Assembly (NCBI GenBank): GCA_025677835.1
Contig: JAIXMR010000043.1
Coordinates: forward strand, 62,001-126,000
Source of the DNA: Sporodiniella umbellata
Lineage: Eukaryota; Mucoromycota; Mucoromycetes; Mucorales; Rhizopodaceae
DNA: 64,000 nt
Direction of reading: 5' to 3'
Under the pieces are notes generated by a model. The model was not told the origin of the DNA and did not search any database. It was given only the letters and a program-made list of their open reading frames with translations. The position numbers and the translations under genes were made by a program. Shown here in pieces: positions 47,533 through 59,794 of this stretch; the first letter of the stretch is position 1; every line of letters begins with the position of its first letter.

Positions 47533-49616
47533 ATGACGGTAAACGAAGAAGAATCTGTTTTGAAAAGCATGATGGAAACAATTGAAACTTTAAGAACAGA
47601 TCAGTTGAAGTTAAGCGAAAAGGTATTTAAGTAAAGAAGAAAAAAGTAGGTCTTAAACCTAACTATTTGCTAGTTTGAAAGGTTAACAATGGCTTCTTCC
47701 AATCCTCCTCCCATCTCGATATCACCATCTACCTCCTTTAATCTACCCGCAAGTTCTGAGACTTCGGATCCTACAAAGACTAATAATATGTACCCTGCCC
47801 GTGTTATATTGACTAGTAAGTTTGAAAGAAATAGAACGAGCAAACAAACTTATAAAAAAAAAAGCCTACCCCAATCAGCACGGAATCCAGCCTATCCCTC
47901 TGACTTGGGGAAGTTCAGATGCTAAATCTCGTGGCCCTGTAGTAGCTTCGCGCCATGCGGATAGTATTAAGAAGAGGTAAGAGAGAGTAAAAAAAATAAC
48001 AGATGATATGGCTAAACAAAGACGCTCTAAAGAAACTCCATCGGTTCCTATGGTGGTTCCTATTGCATCTATCGCGCCTTAGCAGTAGCTATTGGTGATT
48101 TACCCTTTAATCATCGCCCTGACTTCCATATGACAGAGCCTACATTTGATATCAGACCTAACCCTTCTTGGTTTGACCCCGAAAAGATTGTTTCCTTGGA
48201 TCCTTTTGGTCACACTGCCCCTCAAGTGTTTAAGGAGGAGTACGATCGTGGGTTGGACATCAGGTAACAAATAACAAACACCTCAAATTCAACCGTCTGA
48301 TCAAACTGCTACAGACCTACTATCGCTGTTACTCGAGCCCACATGACTATGGCAGAAATGGAAATGTCTGTCAAAAACGGTGGTCTGACAGTCGACGGTA
48401 AGATTGTGGTTAACCAACGGGGTGACCTTGCGGTCTCCAAAGCCGCAGTAGAGCCCGTCTGGTACTTGCCAGGTGTAGCCAAGCGTTTTGGAATAGAAGA
48501 AGGTTTGCTTAGAAGAGCACTTTTGTAAGTCGTTGTGTTATTATTATTGTTTTTTTTTATCGCTTATCACTCTTTTCCTATTTAGTGAAGACACTGGAGG
48601 AATGTATCCTGAATTGATCACACGACCTGATCTTAAAGTATATTTGCCTCCTATTGGCGGCATTAGTATATATGTGTTTGGAAATCCAGACTTTATTTCT
48701 GGTAAAACGATCTTAATGATCAGGATAATCATCAGAGCTAATTTTTTTTTTTTTTTTTTTTTTTTTTTTCAATAGATAAATCCAAGAAACTGACCTTGCG
48801 CGTTCACGATGAATGTAACGGTTCAGATGTATTTGGTAGCGACATATGTACGTGCAGACCTTATTTGATTTACGGTATTGAGGAATGTGTCAAACAAGCG
48901 CAGCAAGGAGGCGTGGGTGTTATCGTTTACTGTAAATTTAGACTTGGATATTTTTAAAGTATGTACTGACTGGTTTTTCATTTAGTCAGAAAAGAAGGCA
49001 GAGCTTTGGGTGAGGTTACAAAGTATCTGGTCTACAATGCCCGTAAGTTGATTGTTTTTTTTTTTTTTTTTAATTATGCATCCTTGTTTTCTCATACTTC
49101 AATTTAGGCAAACGACAAACAGGAGGTGATACAGCTTCCAATTACTTTTTGCGTACCGAATGCATTGCTGGCGTAAAAGACATGCGCTTCCAAGCATTGA
49201 TGCCAGATGTTTTACATTGGTTAGGTATCCAGAAAATTGACCGAATGATGGTAAGCATAGATAGAGTTCAACGTTTCTTATTTTTTAACTTTTTTAAATA
49301 GTCTATGTCAAATATGGTAAACAAGTAACAAAATACAAAACTGTTCGTAACCAATATATTAGAAACATGATGCCATTGTTGAATCGGGTATTCCTATCCT
49401 TGAACGTGTGCCAATTCCTGAAAATTTGATTCCTGAAGACTCTAGGTAACGTACAATAGCAATAGCAAAAAGAAAAGAAAAAAAAGCTCACTTTTAGTTT
49501 ATAGAGTGGAAATCGATGCAAAGATTGCCTCTGGTTATTTTACCACAGGTTCTATTTTAAATGAAAATGAATTGGCTCAGGTTAAAGGTCGCGATTGGGA
49601 AGATGTAGAACATTAA
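47533..49616 (+). CDS. URC1: URC1-type GTP cyclohydrolase II family protein
   Basis: Twelve exons (47533-47622, 47674-47815, 47865-47976, 48033-48263, 48315-48524, 48586-48701, 48776-48931, 48986-49042, 49108-49250, 49302-49316, 49363-49445, 49505-49616) encode 488 aa; exon 10 is only 15 nt. After a short coiled coil, an N-terminal domain typical of the URC1 branch follows (GIQPIPLTWGSSDAKSRGPV, YGGSYCIYRALAVAIGDL). The C-terminal half is GTP cyclohydrolase II-like: CNGSDVFGSDICTC carries the zinc ligands C-x10-C-x-C, then VIVYFRKEGRALGEVTKYL and GGDTASNYFLRTECI. In Lachancea kluyveri URC1 is needed for uracil catabolism by the URC route; riboflavin RIB1 is a separate, shorter enzyme. The extra N-terminal domain favours URC1 over RIB1. 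It ends 51 bp from the convergent lipase gene. Confidence 0.88.
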
Positions 49617-49667
49617 AAAAAAAATTCTCTTTTTTACATGTTATTATTTTTACTACTATTATTACTT

Positions 49668-51635
49668 TTACAATTGTTGTGACTCTTTGGCTAGTCTCTG
49701 TTGTTTCTTTTTCTTGTATATTTCAATCAAAGTTTCTTTGACGGTTTCCAAGTTTTCATTTACATTGGCTTCGGCTAAACCAATGACCTGATCCACTTGA
49801 TCTTTCTGGTAAACAAAGTTCCAGGTACTACAAAACTTGGCAGTTTGAGGGTCGAACTTGTTGTCGTAGCTTGGGTTAAGAATAAAAGGAAAGTAGATGA
49901 GTGTGATGGGCCTCTTGTGGTCTTTCTCGGTAGCTTGACTGTCAAACACAGTGCAAGTGCCCAGAGGTTTATCTTCACGCCAGCCTGCGTCTTTTGGCCA
50001 GCCTTCGATACCTCGACGTTTCACATAGCTTTCTGCGCGTTTGAAGTGAGGTGCGGTCTGGATATCAGCACTCAAATCTACAGCTAAAATGGCATCCACA
50101 TCTCTTCCATCTCTTAGCAAAGGGTAAAAAGGTATGTTGTTGTCCATGCCCGCGTCCATCAAGAGCAGGTCGTCTTTTCCAAAAGGATTGGGGAAAGAAG
50201 AAGGTGAAATGGGATGAATATTGGACATCGACAGCTCGTGTTCTTTGACGATTGCGTCCATCTTCTCTCGAAAGTTTTTATTCAAGTAGTGTCGAAACTC
50301 TTGATAGAAATGAACCAAACTAGCAGCGAACGCAGAACCAAACATCCTTTAAATAAGCTATGGTTAGATAATCTTTGGTTTATATTCAATTGTATATTTT
50401 ACCCGTTCATAATTTCCAGGGGCTGTTCTGGTAAGTGATTTGTATTTTTTCCTTCTTTGAAAGTTCTACCAAAAGCCCATGTAGGAATCCAGGCTATAGA
50501 AAGAAAACCATGTCAGGAACTTCTGGGAAGGAAGATTTTATTACCCTCCAAATCTTCACTGCCCATCTCATAAGGCGTGAATTCGAACCATTGATAGATA
50601 TCTTTTTTTTCAGAGTCGTGTCGTACCACACAGTAAATAGGCATGGGCTCTTGTCCTTTCGCTATTATCTCTTGCTGTGTAGAAATCCCTGAAGGACGGA
50701 AAGTTTGGGGAAGTCCGCCCCAGAGAGAAGTACCCAAGAAGACGCCAAAGAGATCCACAAGGTGAGCCCTTGTGCCACGTTGAATAATACCTCCCAGCAG
50801 GTTTTTTGTGTGCTCAGGACTGATGGTAAGTGTTTGAAGAAAGGCAGACATATTCGCCCAATGAACGTCACAATGTGCCTTGAGATGCTCTGCCAACGCC
50901 TTTGGGTTGACTTCCATACGAGGGTGGTAGTACATTGACATTGCCCAACAGGAGCCGGAGATTCCAGATACGTAGCGCACACAATCCCAGATCCCGGACT
51001 GTCGAAAAGCTTGGATATAGCCCACCAAACCAATCATGGCCCGATAGCCCCCTCCGCTTGAAGCAATTCCGATCACCGGTAAATCGCGATCGTCCACCTG
51101 GTCCGGATCCAGACCCATCCATGCCGCGAACGCTCTTTTTTGAAACTCCTTGCGGTTGACCGTATACTCTTTTTCCTCTCTGGACAATTGCGAGGACTCT
51201 CTATCAATGGGTCAATCTTCTGGCCTGGGCGCACCAAAATTACCTCACTTCAGCATCCCAAGAAAGTTCCGGGTGTCTTTTGACATTGGTTGATTCCTTT
51301 CCAAGCTCTTCTAATCTCTTTCTAAAATCCTCATTTGACAAGTAATCACCCAGCTTTTCATAGCCCTCTTGCAATTGTTGTGCCAATGCAGGGTAGAGCT
51401 GTGTCAGTTTGCTATGAAACTCTTCAACCGAAGGCATCTTTTCAGGAAACCAAGTCGAACTTTTTTGAAAAAGTGAAGAAAGAAATGGGTCTTCATCGTT
51501 CTGCTGATCTACTGCACTGGGTGTTTTGGGTATTCCTTCATTTGGCTTTTTGTTATTAGAGCTGAAGAAAGAGCGAACTGGGCTTCTTGAACATCGGGTT
51601 CGAATAAAATTTACTCTTTTTCTAACTATAAACAT
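49668..51635 (-). CDS. Cytosolic phospholipase A2-type patatin-fold lipase
   Basis: Four exons on the minus strand (51635-51244, 51200-50545, 50493-50403, 50346-49668) give 605 aa. The N-terminal 30 residues are rich in Arg and Ser and lack acids (FIVRKRVNFIRTRCSRSPVR), suggesting a mitochondrial presequence. The catalytic domain has the cPLA2 elements: SSGGGYRAM with the phosphate-binding Arg184, GISGSCW with nucleophile Ser212, and LLMDAGMDNNIPFYPL with the catalytic Asp. There is no C2 domain and no signal peptide, so it is unlike the secreted fungal phospholipase B group and closer to C2-less group IV enzymes. Expected activity is hydrolysis of glycerophospholipids or lysophospholipids, possibly at mitochondria (inferred). 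Confidence 0.87.
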
Positions 51636-51740
51636 TTCTTGATGTTCACTCTATTTACACGCACAAACGATCAATTGAATACTTTAAAGAGAAAAAAGAA
51701 TGAAAAAGAACAAAAGAGCGGTGGTTTAAAACAGTTTTTT

Positions 51741-54031
51741 TTATTCCTGTTGAATACATTGACTTGACACAAGTCCCTTTTCTTGTGTCCATTGACGTGT
51801 TCTTTCATCGTATTTCGCTGCCATAAACCAGCCCTCTCGAGCTGATTTTTCAAGAATAGCCAGACGCGTGCCTTGGGAATACTTGAGCTCATTGGCTCGT
51901 CCTCTATGATTGGCTTGTGTTGTACGTGCCCAAAACAGAGGCTTGAGGGATTCCACAATACCCAACTCTTCCAGTAAGCTTTTGTAAGAGAAATTCATAG
52001 GCTCTGGGTCTGGTCTTTGACGAAGCATTGAGCGGCGAGCGCGAGCAGGTTTGGTTTCTTGGCCTAGTTGGCCTAGATCAAACATGTTGTTGCCAATCGA
52101 AAATACTACTTTAGCCCTAGGGTCGATCTCTACATCCTCCTCACCAGTACTAGAGGAAGCAGAAGAAACTACAGATGAAGCGTACGCTAAAGTGTCTAGC
52201 GTGTTCTGACTTGCCACAGACCTTCTTGAATTAGTGTCTTCTTCGTGATACCGTGCGCTGATCGGTTTGCGTGTTTCGTAACTCGCTTTGTTTTCATCCG
52301 CTGGCTTTCTCTGATACTCGCTTTTCTTTTGAGAATGGCTATCGCCTGCCGTTATAGACTGATCAGAGGATTTTTTGGGCTCGTTAATAACAGGCTCCTG
52401 TTTTGGTCTTCGAAGCCTTTCGCTAATAGGCCCGTCGTTCATGTACAGAGAAGTCCGATTGACAACCGCTTTGCGAGAGCTCCTGCTAGACGAGCAGGGT
52501 GTATGTTCAACTATAGCTGGTTTACAAGACTCTTTGTGGGGTATGCGCTCCGTAACTGCTGGCATACGAGGCTCACTGTCTAAAGAGGAATATGTATGAC
52601 TGACGACAGTAGGTTTTGCTCGGTGGCTGCTGGAAAACTGACTCCATTCGCTATTTGAGGATGAGCAGGTATTGTTGTGGTGGCTTGCTTGTTTTTTGGG
52701 CTCCTTCTCCAATTTAAGAGATTGGGAATATTCACAATAATTGACATCTGGCTGGTTTGCCTCATAGTTAAACATGGTATTAGAAGGAAGGTGAGAGGGA
52801 TTGTCGGACAGTTCGTTTTTTTGTAGCATTTCTTTATGAGATGGGGTTGGATCTTGGGACTTTGTGAATTCTTGTGGAACATCAAAGTTAGCCATAGTAT
52901 AATTGTTATCGTTTTTAGAGGGGTCGTCAAGGTAGTCTACAAAGAGCTCAGGTTCGGGTATTTTGGGCCCTGTACCTTTCTCGATAATAAAAGTCTGAAT
53001 GTCTTGTTCGGTATTGTAGTTGTCCAAGGCTTTCCAAAACCTTTCCGAAGACTACATGGTAGATTAGTTGCATGGCCTGCTTTTGTTTTCTTACCTCTAA
53101 ATCTTGACTAGATGCTGTAGAAAGTACGTTGATATACATTGAGAAACTGTGATGAAGAAATTCGAGCCGTTTTTTGTCCATGCCTTGGTAGGTCTATTAA
53201 GGGAAAAAAAAATCAGAATTTATGGATATAAACAGCAGATTTTTACGTCGCAGGTCATTTTCCACGCTTTGTTCCATTGGTCTGTAGTATCAGCCAGTTT
53301 AACACAAGCATTGCGGTACTCTTGTTCTTGTATATTGATTTCATGTTGCGTCCTTTCCATTTTCTGTCTCATACGGTCTGTTTCGCGACCTGTTGTATTT
53401 GGCAACTGAGCTTGAAGGGTATAAAGCTTAGCACAGTCAGATTCGTATTTCTCTTTGACTTTCGCCAGATAAGCTTCACTAGAGATTTTATAGCGATGCA
53501 CTTTCTCAATGTTGGCGTGCGTTAGTTTTCTCTTGTCTTTTTGTTCCAATATAAAATTGTCTAGATCCACTTCAAGCCGTGTTTTCAATATGTGGGCAAG
53601 ATTCAAGTGTGCTTGTGCGGTCCACTCGGTTTCTTTATGGGCTGAAGATAAAAGTGCATACAATGTTCTATATGGAAATGTTAATGAACCTCAATTCAAC
53701 TGAAAAACGTTGCGACTTGCCCTGTTTCTTCGCGGCCTATACCCGATTTAGTAAACTTCATCAATTTTCGTCCAAATTCTTCGTGAAGCGAGGCCCTATA
53801 CACACGTACAGATTAAAAAGAAATTCTCTACAGGCTTGTTACAACGCAGCTTTACCGCATGCCATAGAACGCTTTGATTTCGTCAAGAGTTTTCTTGTTA
53901 CTATTCATTTTGCTGGTCAAAACTTGGAAACCTTCATCTTTTAGTCCCTTGATGGATGTTAAGTTTCATGACCCGCATATTTATGATTGCCATTTTACCC
54001 AAAAGTTGTTAGCAAATATCAAATCAGTCAT
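51741..54031 (-). CDS. F-BAR and SH3 protein of the Hof1/Imp2/Cdc15 kind
   Basis: Six exons on the minus strand (54031-53999, 53947-53856, 53795-53721, 53667-53247, 53193-53095, 53051-51741) give 676 aa. The start is MTDLIFANNFWGLKDEGF, the typical opening of an F-BAR domain, which extends to about residue 250 (ASLHEEFGRKLMKF, TQAHLNL region, EKVHRYKISSEAYLAKVKEK). A long Ser/Pro/Glu-rich disordered part follows. The C-terminus is an SH3 domain (ANELKYSQGTRLAILEKS, REGWFMAA, EKGLVSSQCIQ). Such proteins bend membrane at the division or septation site and recruit formins and myosin. Intron 3 starts GCAAGT, a GC-AG intron required by frame. The first exon (33 nt) was found by matching the F-BAR start. 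Confidence 0.88.
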
Positions 54032-55586
54032 GGAAAAAATTCTCTTTTGTTTTTATGTAATCAAAGAAGAAGAAAATATAAAATCTGTTTGTCTCTCTCT
54101 TTCCTTTTGTTATGGTTTTCTTCTTATAGCACATTTCATGAAAAGCATTACCTAAAAAAGGAAAACTTTTTTCTTTTCTTATTCTGACTGTAAACAATAA
54201 GTCTTTTTAAGCATAAAAGTAAGGACGAATTTCAACGCCAAAGACCAACGCTCCGTATTTTTCTGTTAAAGCAGATAATTAAAGACATTCATAAAACATT
54301 ATACCAAACATTCTAGAGTATACATCATTCTAAATTTCATCAGACAAAACTTGGCCTTGTGCTAGTCAAAAGTATTTCAGGGGTAAGAAAATGCTTTTCT
54401 TTTCCTTCTATATATATATATATATATATATACAAGGTACAGGGTACAAGGTCATTTTGAATTCTTCGAGTGCCAATTTCTGCGTTTTTTTTTTCTGACT
54501 ATGTATTAAAGTTGATTGTGTAACTTGCCTCAGTTGGACGTAAACAACGTAGAGTTTAGCAAAACTAATCTTCAGTGCCTCCGTAATTTACTTGATTCTT
54601 TTATATAATTCGATTATTCATAAACAGTGGTGATTTTTTTTAGTTGCTTTAACAGAGATAGTCAAAGTCCGGCCGTTTTACTTGTAGAAAAAAAAAGGAA
54701 ATATAAACACTACCTTTACAAAATTTAGACCGAAGCCTTTTAAATAATTGGATTATTGCTTTCTACTTAAAGTCTAGAACAAGCGAAACATATAGACATA
54801 TTGGCATATCTTTCATCGATTTCTTATCAAAAAATCAAAAGTGATAGTAAATAGCTATACTAAAAACGAGGATCTGATAAAGCGGTTGAAATGGATAAAG
54901 AGTAATAGCCTTTGCTTATTTTATTTACTCTAGTATTATGTCTCTAATCGAAAGTATCATAGATGAAGAAAAAAGCTGGAGGTTTGTGTTCTTGCAAAAT
55001 ATTCAAAACTACCTTCATTTACAAAGGTTCCTGTTATAGACAGAAAGAGGAACACTTGACAAAATCTTATGAAACACACACACACAGAAAATATCGGCCA
55101 ACTGACACCAGTGATTGCTTGAAAAGCTGTAGAGGAATAGATAAAAACAGCACATAAAAGCTTACAATCTTTAAAACGGTAAAACGTTTTACTGAAAATC
55201 ATTCCAAGGATTTATAGAATTGTTTTCGGTGAATACAGTGACTTGATTGAAAGCTATAGGATGTGTATGAGAAAGTGTTTGTTACTTCTTTTAGAAAATA
55301 TGGCACTTCTGGTAGAGGAATTTAGTTTTTGTAGGGAATATCGACACAGCATTTTAGAGCAGCTTGAAATTATAGAATAAAATCTGCAGACGCATAAATA
55401 CAAACTACCCACTTTGCAAATAGCAATAGAAACGCTACGTACACATCAAAGGTTTCAATTCCAAATGTACCTCTTTACTATAATATCGAGTACTGGGCCT
55501 TTATCGTTATAGTAATACGTAGTATTTCAAAGATTTTTTTTTTTTAAAAAAAAATGAATGGTTTAATTAAATAATAATACAAAAGA
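54032..55586. other. AT-rich intergenic region
   Basis: No gene was recognised in 1.55 kb. It holds a TA repeat at about 54409-54432 and short GTAC-containing repeats just after it. Confidence 0.4.
54409..54432. repeat. TA dinucleotide repeat
   Basis: Twelve TA units in the intergenic DNA upstream of the F-BAR gene. Confidence 0.75.
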
Positions 55587-57670
55587 TTATCGACGGTCCC
55601 AGCTATTGCGGTCGCGGCGACCATTGCGATCGTTACTGAATCGGCGACGCTCACCACCTGAGCTGCTCTCACGGTCTCCGAAGGATCGAGAACGATCAAA
55701 GCTTCGAGGGGGTCTATCACTACGGTCATAACTAGAGGATCTGTCGTTGCGATCAAAGCTTCTTGAGGGTCTATCATTGCGGTCAAAGCTTCTTGAGGGT
55801 CTATCGTTGCGATCAAAGCTTCTTGAGGATCTGTCGTTGCGGCCATAACTAGAACGTCTATCGTTACCACGGTCTCTAGAGCCACCCTTGTCGGCCAAGC
55901 CTAGTTGTGTAAGGAAGCGAGGACTCAAGTAAGGCAATTCTGTAACGTTCAAGGCTTCCATAAAGCCAGCTGCTTCTTTGATTGTTTGCGATCGACGAAG
56001 TCCGAGTTGTGGCAATTTACCAGAGACTGTTTTTTTTTTCAAAAAGATTAGCAACAAGAAAACATAAAACAAAAGCTTTTTTTTTTAGGAACACTTACAG
56101 TAACCCAGATAAGCTGTGTAAACTTCGCGTACAAACTCTTCATCCATAGTTTGGCCAAATTGTTGTAAGGCTAAGCTGGTGTCTTCATCAGCAGATTCAG
56201 GCAAAATATCAGGTTTTTCAATCTCGACAGGCAAATCTTTAATTTCATGCTTTACAAAATTCTCTTCGAAGGGAGCAAGGAAGATGGTACCCTTACCGTC
56301 GTTACCAGCACGACCGGTACGGCCTAAACGATGGATGTATTGCTCTCTTGAGGAAGGCATGCCTACTTGCATGACAAGGGATACACCGGGGTAATCTACA
56401 CCACGAGCAGAGACGTCAGAAGTAAATAGAATGGCACCACTTCCAGCTTTTCTGAAACGGTCGGCAATTCGAGAACGAACGTCTTGTGCTTTTTTGCTAT
56501 GTAATTCAAAGATGTTGCGACGAGGCATCAATTGCTTGTACAACTGGGCATAAAGCATAGTGGATTTAGTGGTAGGCAAAAACACAATGACCTTATCATC
56601 TTTGTATTCCGTCTCCAATTGGTTACGGATAAGAGAAAATTGGTCTTTGTAAGGGGCAATGACAGCGGATTGCTTGACATGCATATGTGTATTCACTTCG
56701 TTTTCTCCAACTGTATCGATCAATTTGTAATCAGGGGTCAAGGCAAAATCTCCCAAGTTGCGGCGGATCTCGGGTGACACAGTAGCGGAAAAGAGCATTG
56801 TTTGGCGCTTTTCAGGAATTTCTCCGAGAATATCTTGTAATTCTTTCTTGAAACCCATATCCAATAACTGATCAGCTTCATCCAAAACTAACACTTTGAT
56901 GTTTTGGCACATTTTTTTGAAGTGAGGTACTGAGGTCAACATGTCGTAAAGACGACCAGGAGTGGCAACAACAATATCGCAACGTTGACGTTGGATGCGT
57001 TCAACTTGGCGACGCTTACTATCACCACCAACAAATGAATGTACACGATAAGGATAGAAGGAGCACAACTTTTGTGCTTCTTCGGCAATTTGGTTGGCCA
57101 ATTCACGAGTAGGGGAGATGACCATGATAGAAGCACCTTCGTAATGTTTGGGATTGGATGCTTTGGCGGCTGTCTCAATGGCGGCAATCAAAAAAGCCAA
57201 AGTTTTACCGGTACCTGTCTTGGCTTTGACAAACATATCGTCTTGGTTTGGCAATCGGGTGAGTACAGCTTCTTGTACAGTAGACATGGTTTGGTATTTG
57301 AAAATTTTTTGCAAAGCCCTTTGGGTGTTGCCTTCCAAAGTGCTAATAGCGTCGAATCTGGCAGGCTTGGCTTCCTTCTCTTCCTGTTCAACAGGGGCCA
57401 TAGAGGCTTCTGAATATGTGGGGAACTTGGTATGCAACAAAGAAGTAGATACTCGGAAGGGCATTGCTGTTTTCAATACACTCACTTAAGCACACAAAAA
57501 AAAAAAAAAAAAAAGGAAAAGTTAATGTTAGCATGTAAGGATTGACAAGATCGGATCTAGATCCGAATGTCCAGGTTAGCACACTTACTTGGTTTCAAGC
57601 TATGAACATCAGGAAATGAACGTTGGCTGGAAAGTCTCAGCACAGGCGAAGCCAATAGTCTACGGAACAT
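55587..57670 (-). CDS. Mitochondrial DEAD-box RNA helicase (Mss116-like)
   Basis: Three exons on the minus strand (57670-57589, 57484-56099, 56026-55587) encode 635 aa. The first exon supplies an Arg/Ser-rich presequence (MFRRLLASPVLRLSSQRSF). The helicase core has all the main motifs: Q motif region (TMSTVQEAVL), motif I AKTGTGKT, Ia PTRELA, Ib TPGR, II DEAD in VLVLDEADQLLDMGF, III SAT, V ARGVDYPGVSLVMQ and VI HRLGRTGRAG. The C-terminal tail (about 540-635) is rich in Arg, Asp and Ser, with three near-perfect ten-residue repeats of the FDRNDRPSRS type, likely an RNA-binding tail. Mss116 and relatives resolve mitochondrial introns and act in translation. The presequence and tail support this over nuclear helicases, but the organelle is inferred. 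Confidence 0.88.
55741..55830 (-). repeat. 30-bp coding tandem repeat in the DEAD-box helicase tail
   Basis: Three 30-bp units (55741, 55771, 55801) with few mismatches encode ten-residue repeats; diverged units flank them. The array probably varies in copy number between strains. Confidence 0.85.
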
Positions 57671-58233
57671 GGTTGTGTAAAGAAACAGAAGAGCTATAAA
57701 ACTTTTTTTTTACTCTTGTTATTTGTATTTCGCAGTCCATAATTTTTTTTTTGTGGAATGAAACCTGTCACATCAGGGGCTGTATTGACAAGAGGCTTGT
57801 TTACTTTAATTGTTTTCCCGTTACCAACTACACTCTGGATCTAAAACCCTGAGCCCTCAAGAATATTTTGAGGCTGTAGTGGTCGGTTTATGTTTTTTTT
57901 TGGATAACTCAAGTACGTCTATATCTGTTTTTGTGTGGTGTTTTGTAGGATTAACTGAACAGATATATTAGAGTTTTTAAAAAATTTTAATTGGTAGGGG
58001 TCAAGTCGGCATCTTTTGAAAGTGAGTCAAAACAGGGCGTGAGTTTCTTTTGTTTTACTTCTCCGGTAAAACAAACTGTCAAAGTTCAGCTTAATCCGTC
58101 AATCACGTTGTGTTGTAAAACCTTTGTTTTCAATATTTAGTTTACAGCAGTTGTTTGAACCTTCTCTTTTTATTATTCTTGTCAAAAAAAAAAAAAAAAA
58201 AAAAAGAAAAAAAAACAGCCAATAGTCTATAAT
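57671..58233. other. Intergenic region between two minus-strand genes
   Basis: No gene was seen. It has an A run of about 22 at 58184-58205 near the end of the downstream BCKDH E2 gene. Confidence 0.4.
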
Positions 58234-59674
58234 TTATCGAAGCTCACTAGCCAGTAGAGCAGGGTTTTCAATCAGATGTTTCCAGTGGTTACCAAATCTA
58301 GCAATAGTAGCGCCGTCAATTACGCGATGGTCTGCAGACCAACTGACAGGCATAATCTGCTTGGGGACTATTAAATCTCCCTCATATCGAGGTAAACGCT
58401 GCATACGTCCCAGGGCACAGATGGCCAATTCGGAAGAGACAATGACTGGGTTGGCGTATGTGCCACCAATAGTGCCGATGTTGGACAAAGTGATTGTTCC
58501 CCCCTTCAGGTCACCCATTGTAAGTGAGTTTTTGGCAGCCAATTGTTGCAAACGATGAATTTCGCCTGCGATATCAAAGATTGTTTTTTGCTGAACATGC
58601 TTAATATTGGGCACCATCAAGCCTTGAGGAGAGTCCATAGCAATACCGATATTATGAGCCGAGCGGTAGACAAGCTGGTCGCCATCCAGTTTGGCATTCA
58701 TGATAGGGTAATGGGTCAGGGCAATTGAAAGACATTTTACAAAGATGGGTAAATAACTCATCTTCTTGAAGTCATACAAACTTGGGTTGTTAGCCAAATG
58801 CTGGTTGAGAGAAGCACGGTATTGAGTAGTAGCATCAAGCTCAATATCGTCCTTGTATCCAAGTTGAGGGATTGCAAGGGACTGGGTCATAGACTTGAAC
58901 ATAGCCTTTTGTATCATAGATAGAGACTCTGTTCTTTCTCCTGCCACTTTTGTTTCTTCTGGCATCTTTGGTTCTTCTACCACCTTAGGCTTTTTGCTCT
59001 CTTTTTATAGATATAAGAAACAAGTATTAGTCTGTGATTTTCCAATAAATCAATCAAGACTTACCCAAAACATCCTCTTTTAATATCCTGCCTTCTTTTC
59101 CTGTGCCTCGGACCTTACTTAAATCCACGTTGTTATCTTTAGCAAAACGTCTCACGGCTGGTGTAGCAAGGACAGATGGCGTGGGAATTTCTAACGAGGC
59201 TGGCTTTCTCTCTTCTGTCACATCTACTTTATCTGCCTTTGGCTTTTCTTCAATGACCTCTTCAGCCACCTCATCCTCATCTTCTCCTTCTGTTTCGATA
59301 TCAACAAGTGGAGCGCCAACTTTGGCAATATCGTGAAGTTCGTGATGTAACTTGATCACTTTACCACTAAATCTAGAGGAGATTTCCACAGAAGCCTTGT
59401 CTGATTGTACTTCACATATCTTGTCGAATTCGTTCACCATAGATCCTGGTTCAACAAACCTGTTCAGATTTCAGATCTTTTTGTTTTCATTTTTCTTTAT
59501 CTCGCGTCATCTATAACTGACTTACCATTGAATCACCTCACACTCAGTGATGCCTTCGCCAATATCAGCCAATAAAAACGATTTTTTGGCTTGTGCAGAC
59601 CAGCTAGCATGGAAGGATCGAATAAAGGGTCGAGCACTTGCGCCGAAACGAGGTGTTTTCAATAGTCCAAACAT
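58234..59674 (-). CDS. DBT: Branched-chain 2-oxoacid dehydrogenase E2 (dihydrolipoyl transacylase)
   Basis: Three exons on the minus strand (59674-59526, 59459-59065, 59000-58234) give 436 aa. A mitochondrial presequence (FGLLKTPRFGASARPFIRSF) precedes one lipoyl domain (about residues 32-110) with the lipoylated Lys in EVQSDKASVEIS. A peripheral subunit-binding domain follows (about 148-185, TPAVRRFAKDNNVDLSKV, GTGKEGRILKEDV). The catalytic domain carries SADHRVIDGATIARF with the HxxxDG active site near the C-terminus. A single lipoyl domain and the catalytic-domain sequence favour the branched-chain complex over pyruvate or 2-oxoglutarate E2. The complex turns 2-oxoisocaproate into isovaleryl-CoA, the substrate of the IVD encoded at 12-14 kb. 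Confidence 0.9.
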
Positions 59675-59794
59675 GTACTTTTAAACAGACAAAAAAAAAA
59701 AAAAAAATTAAGTGACTGAATGAAAAGAAAAGATTATTTCCTTACAAATCACTGGAAAAAAAAATATAGCCTTAAAGTCAAAAAGGGGAAGGAG

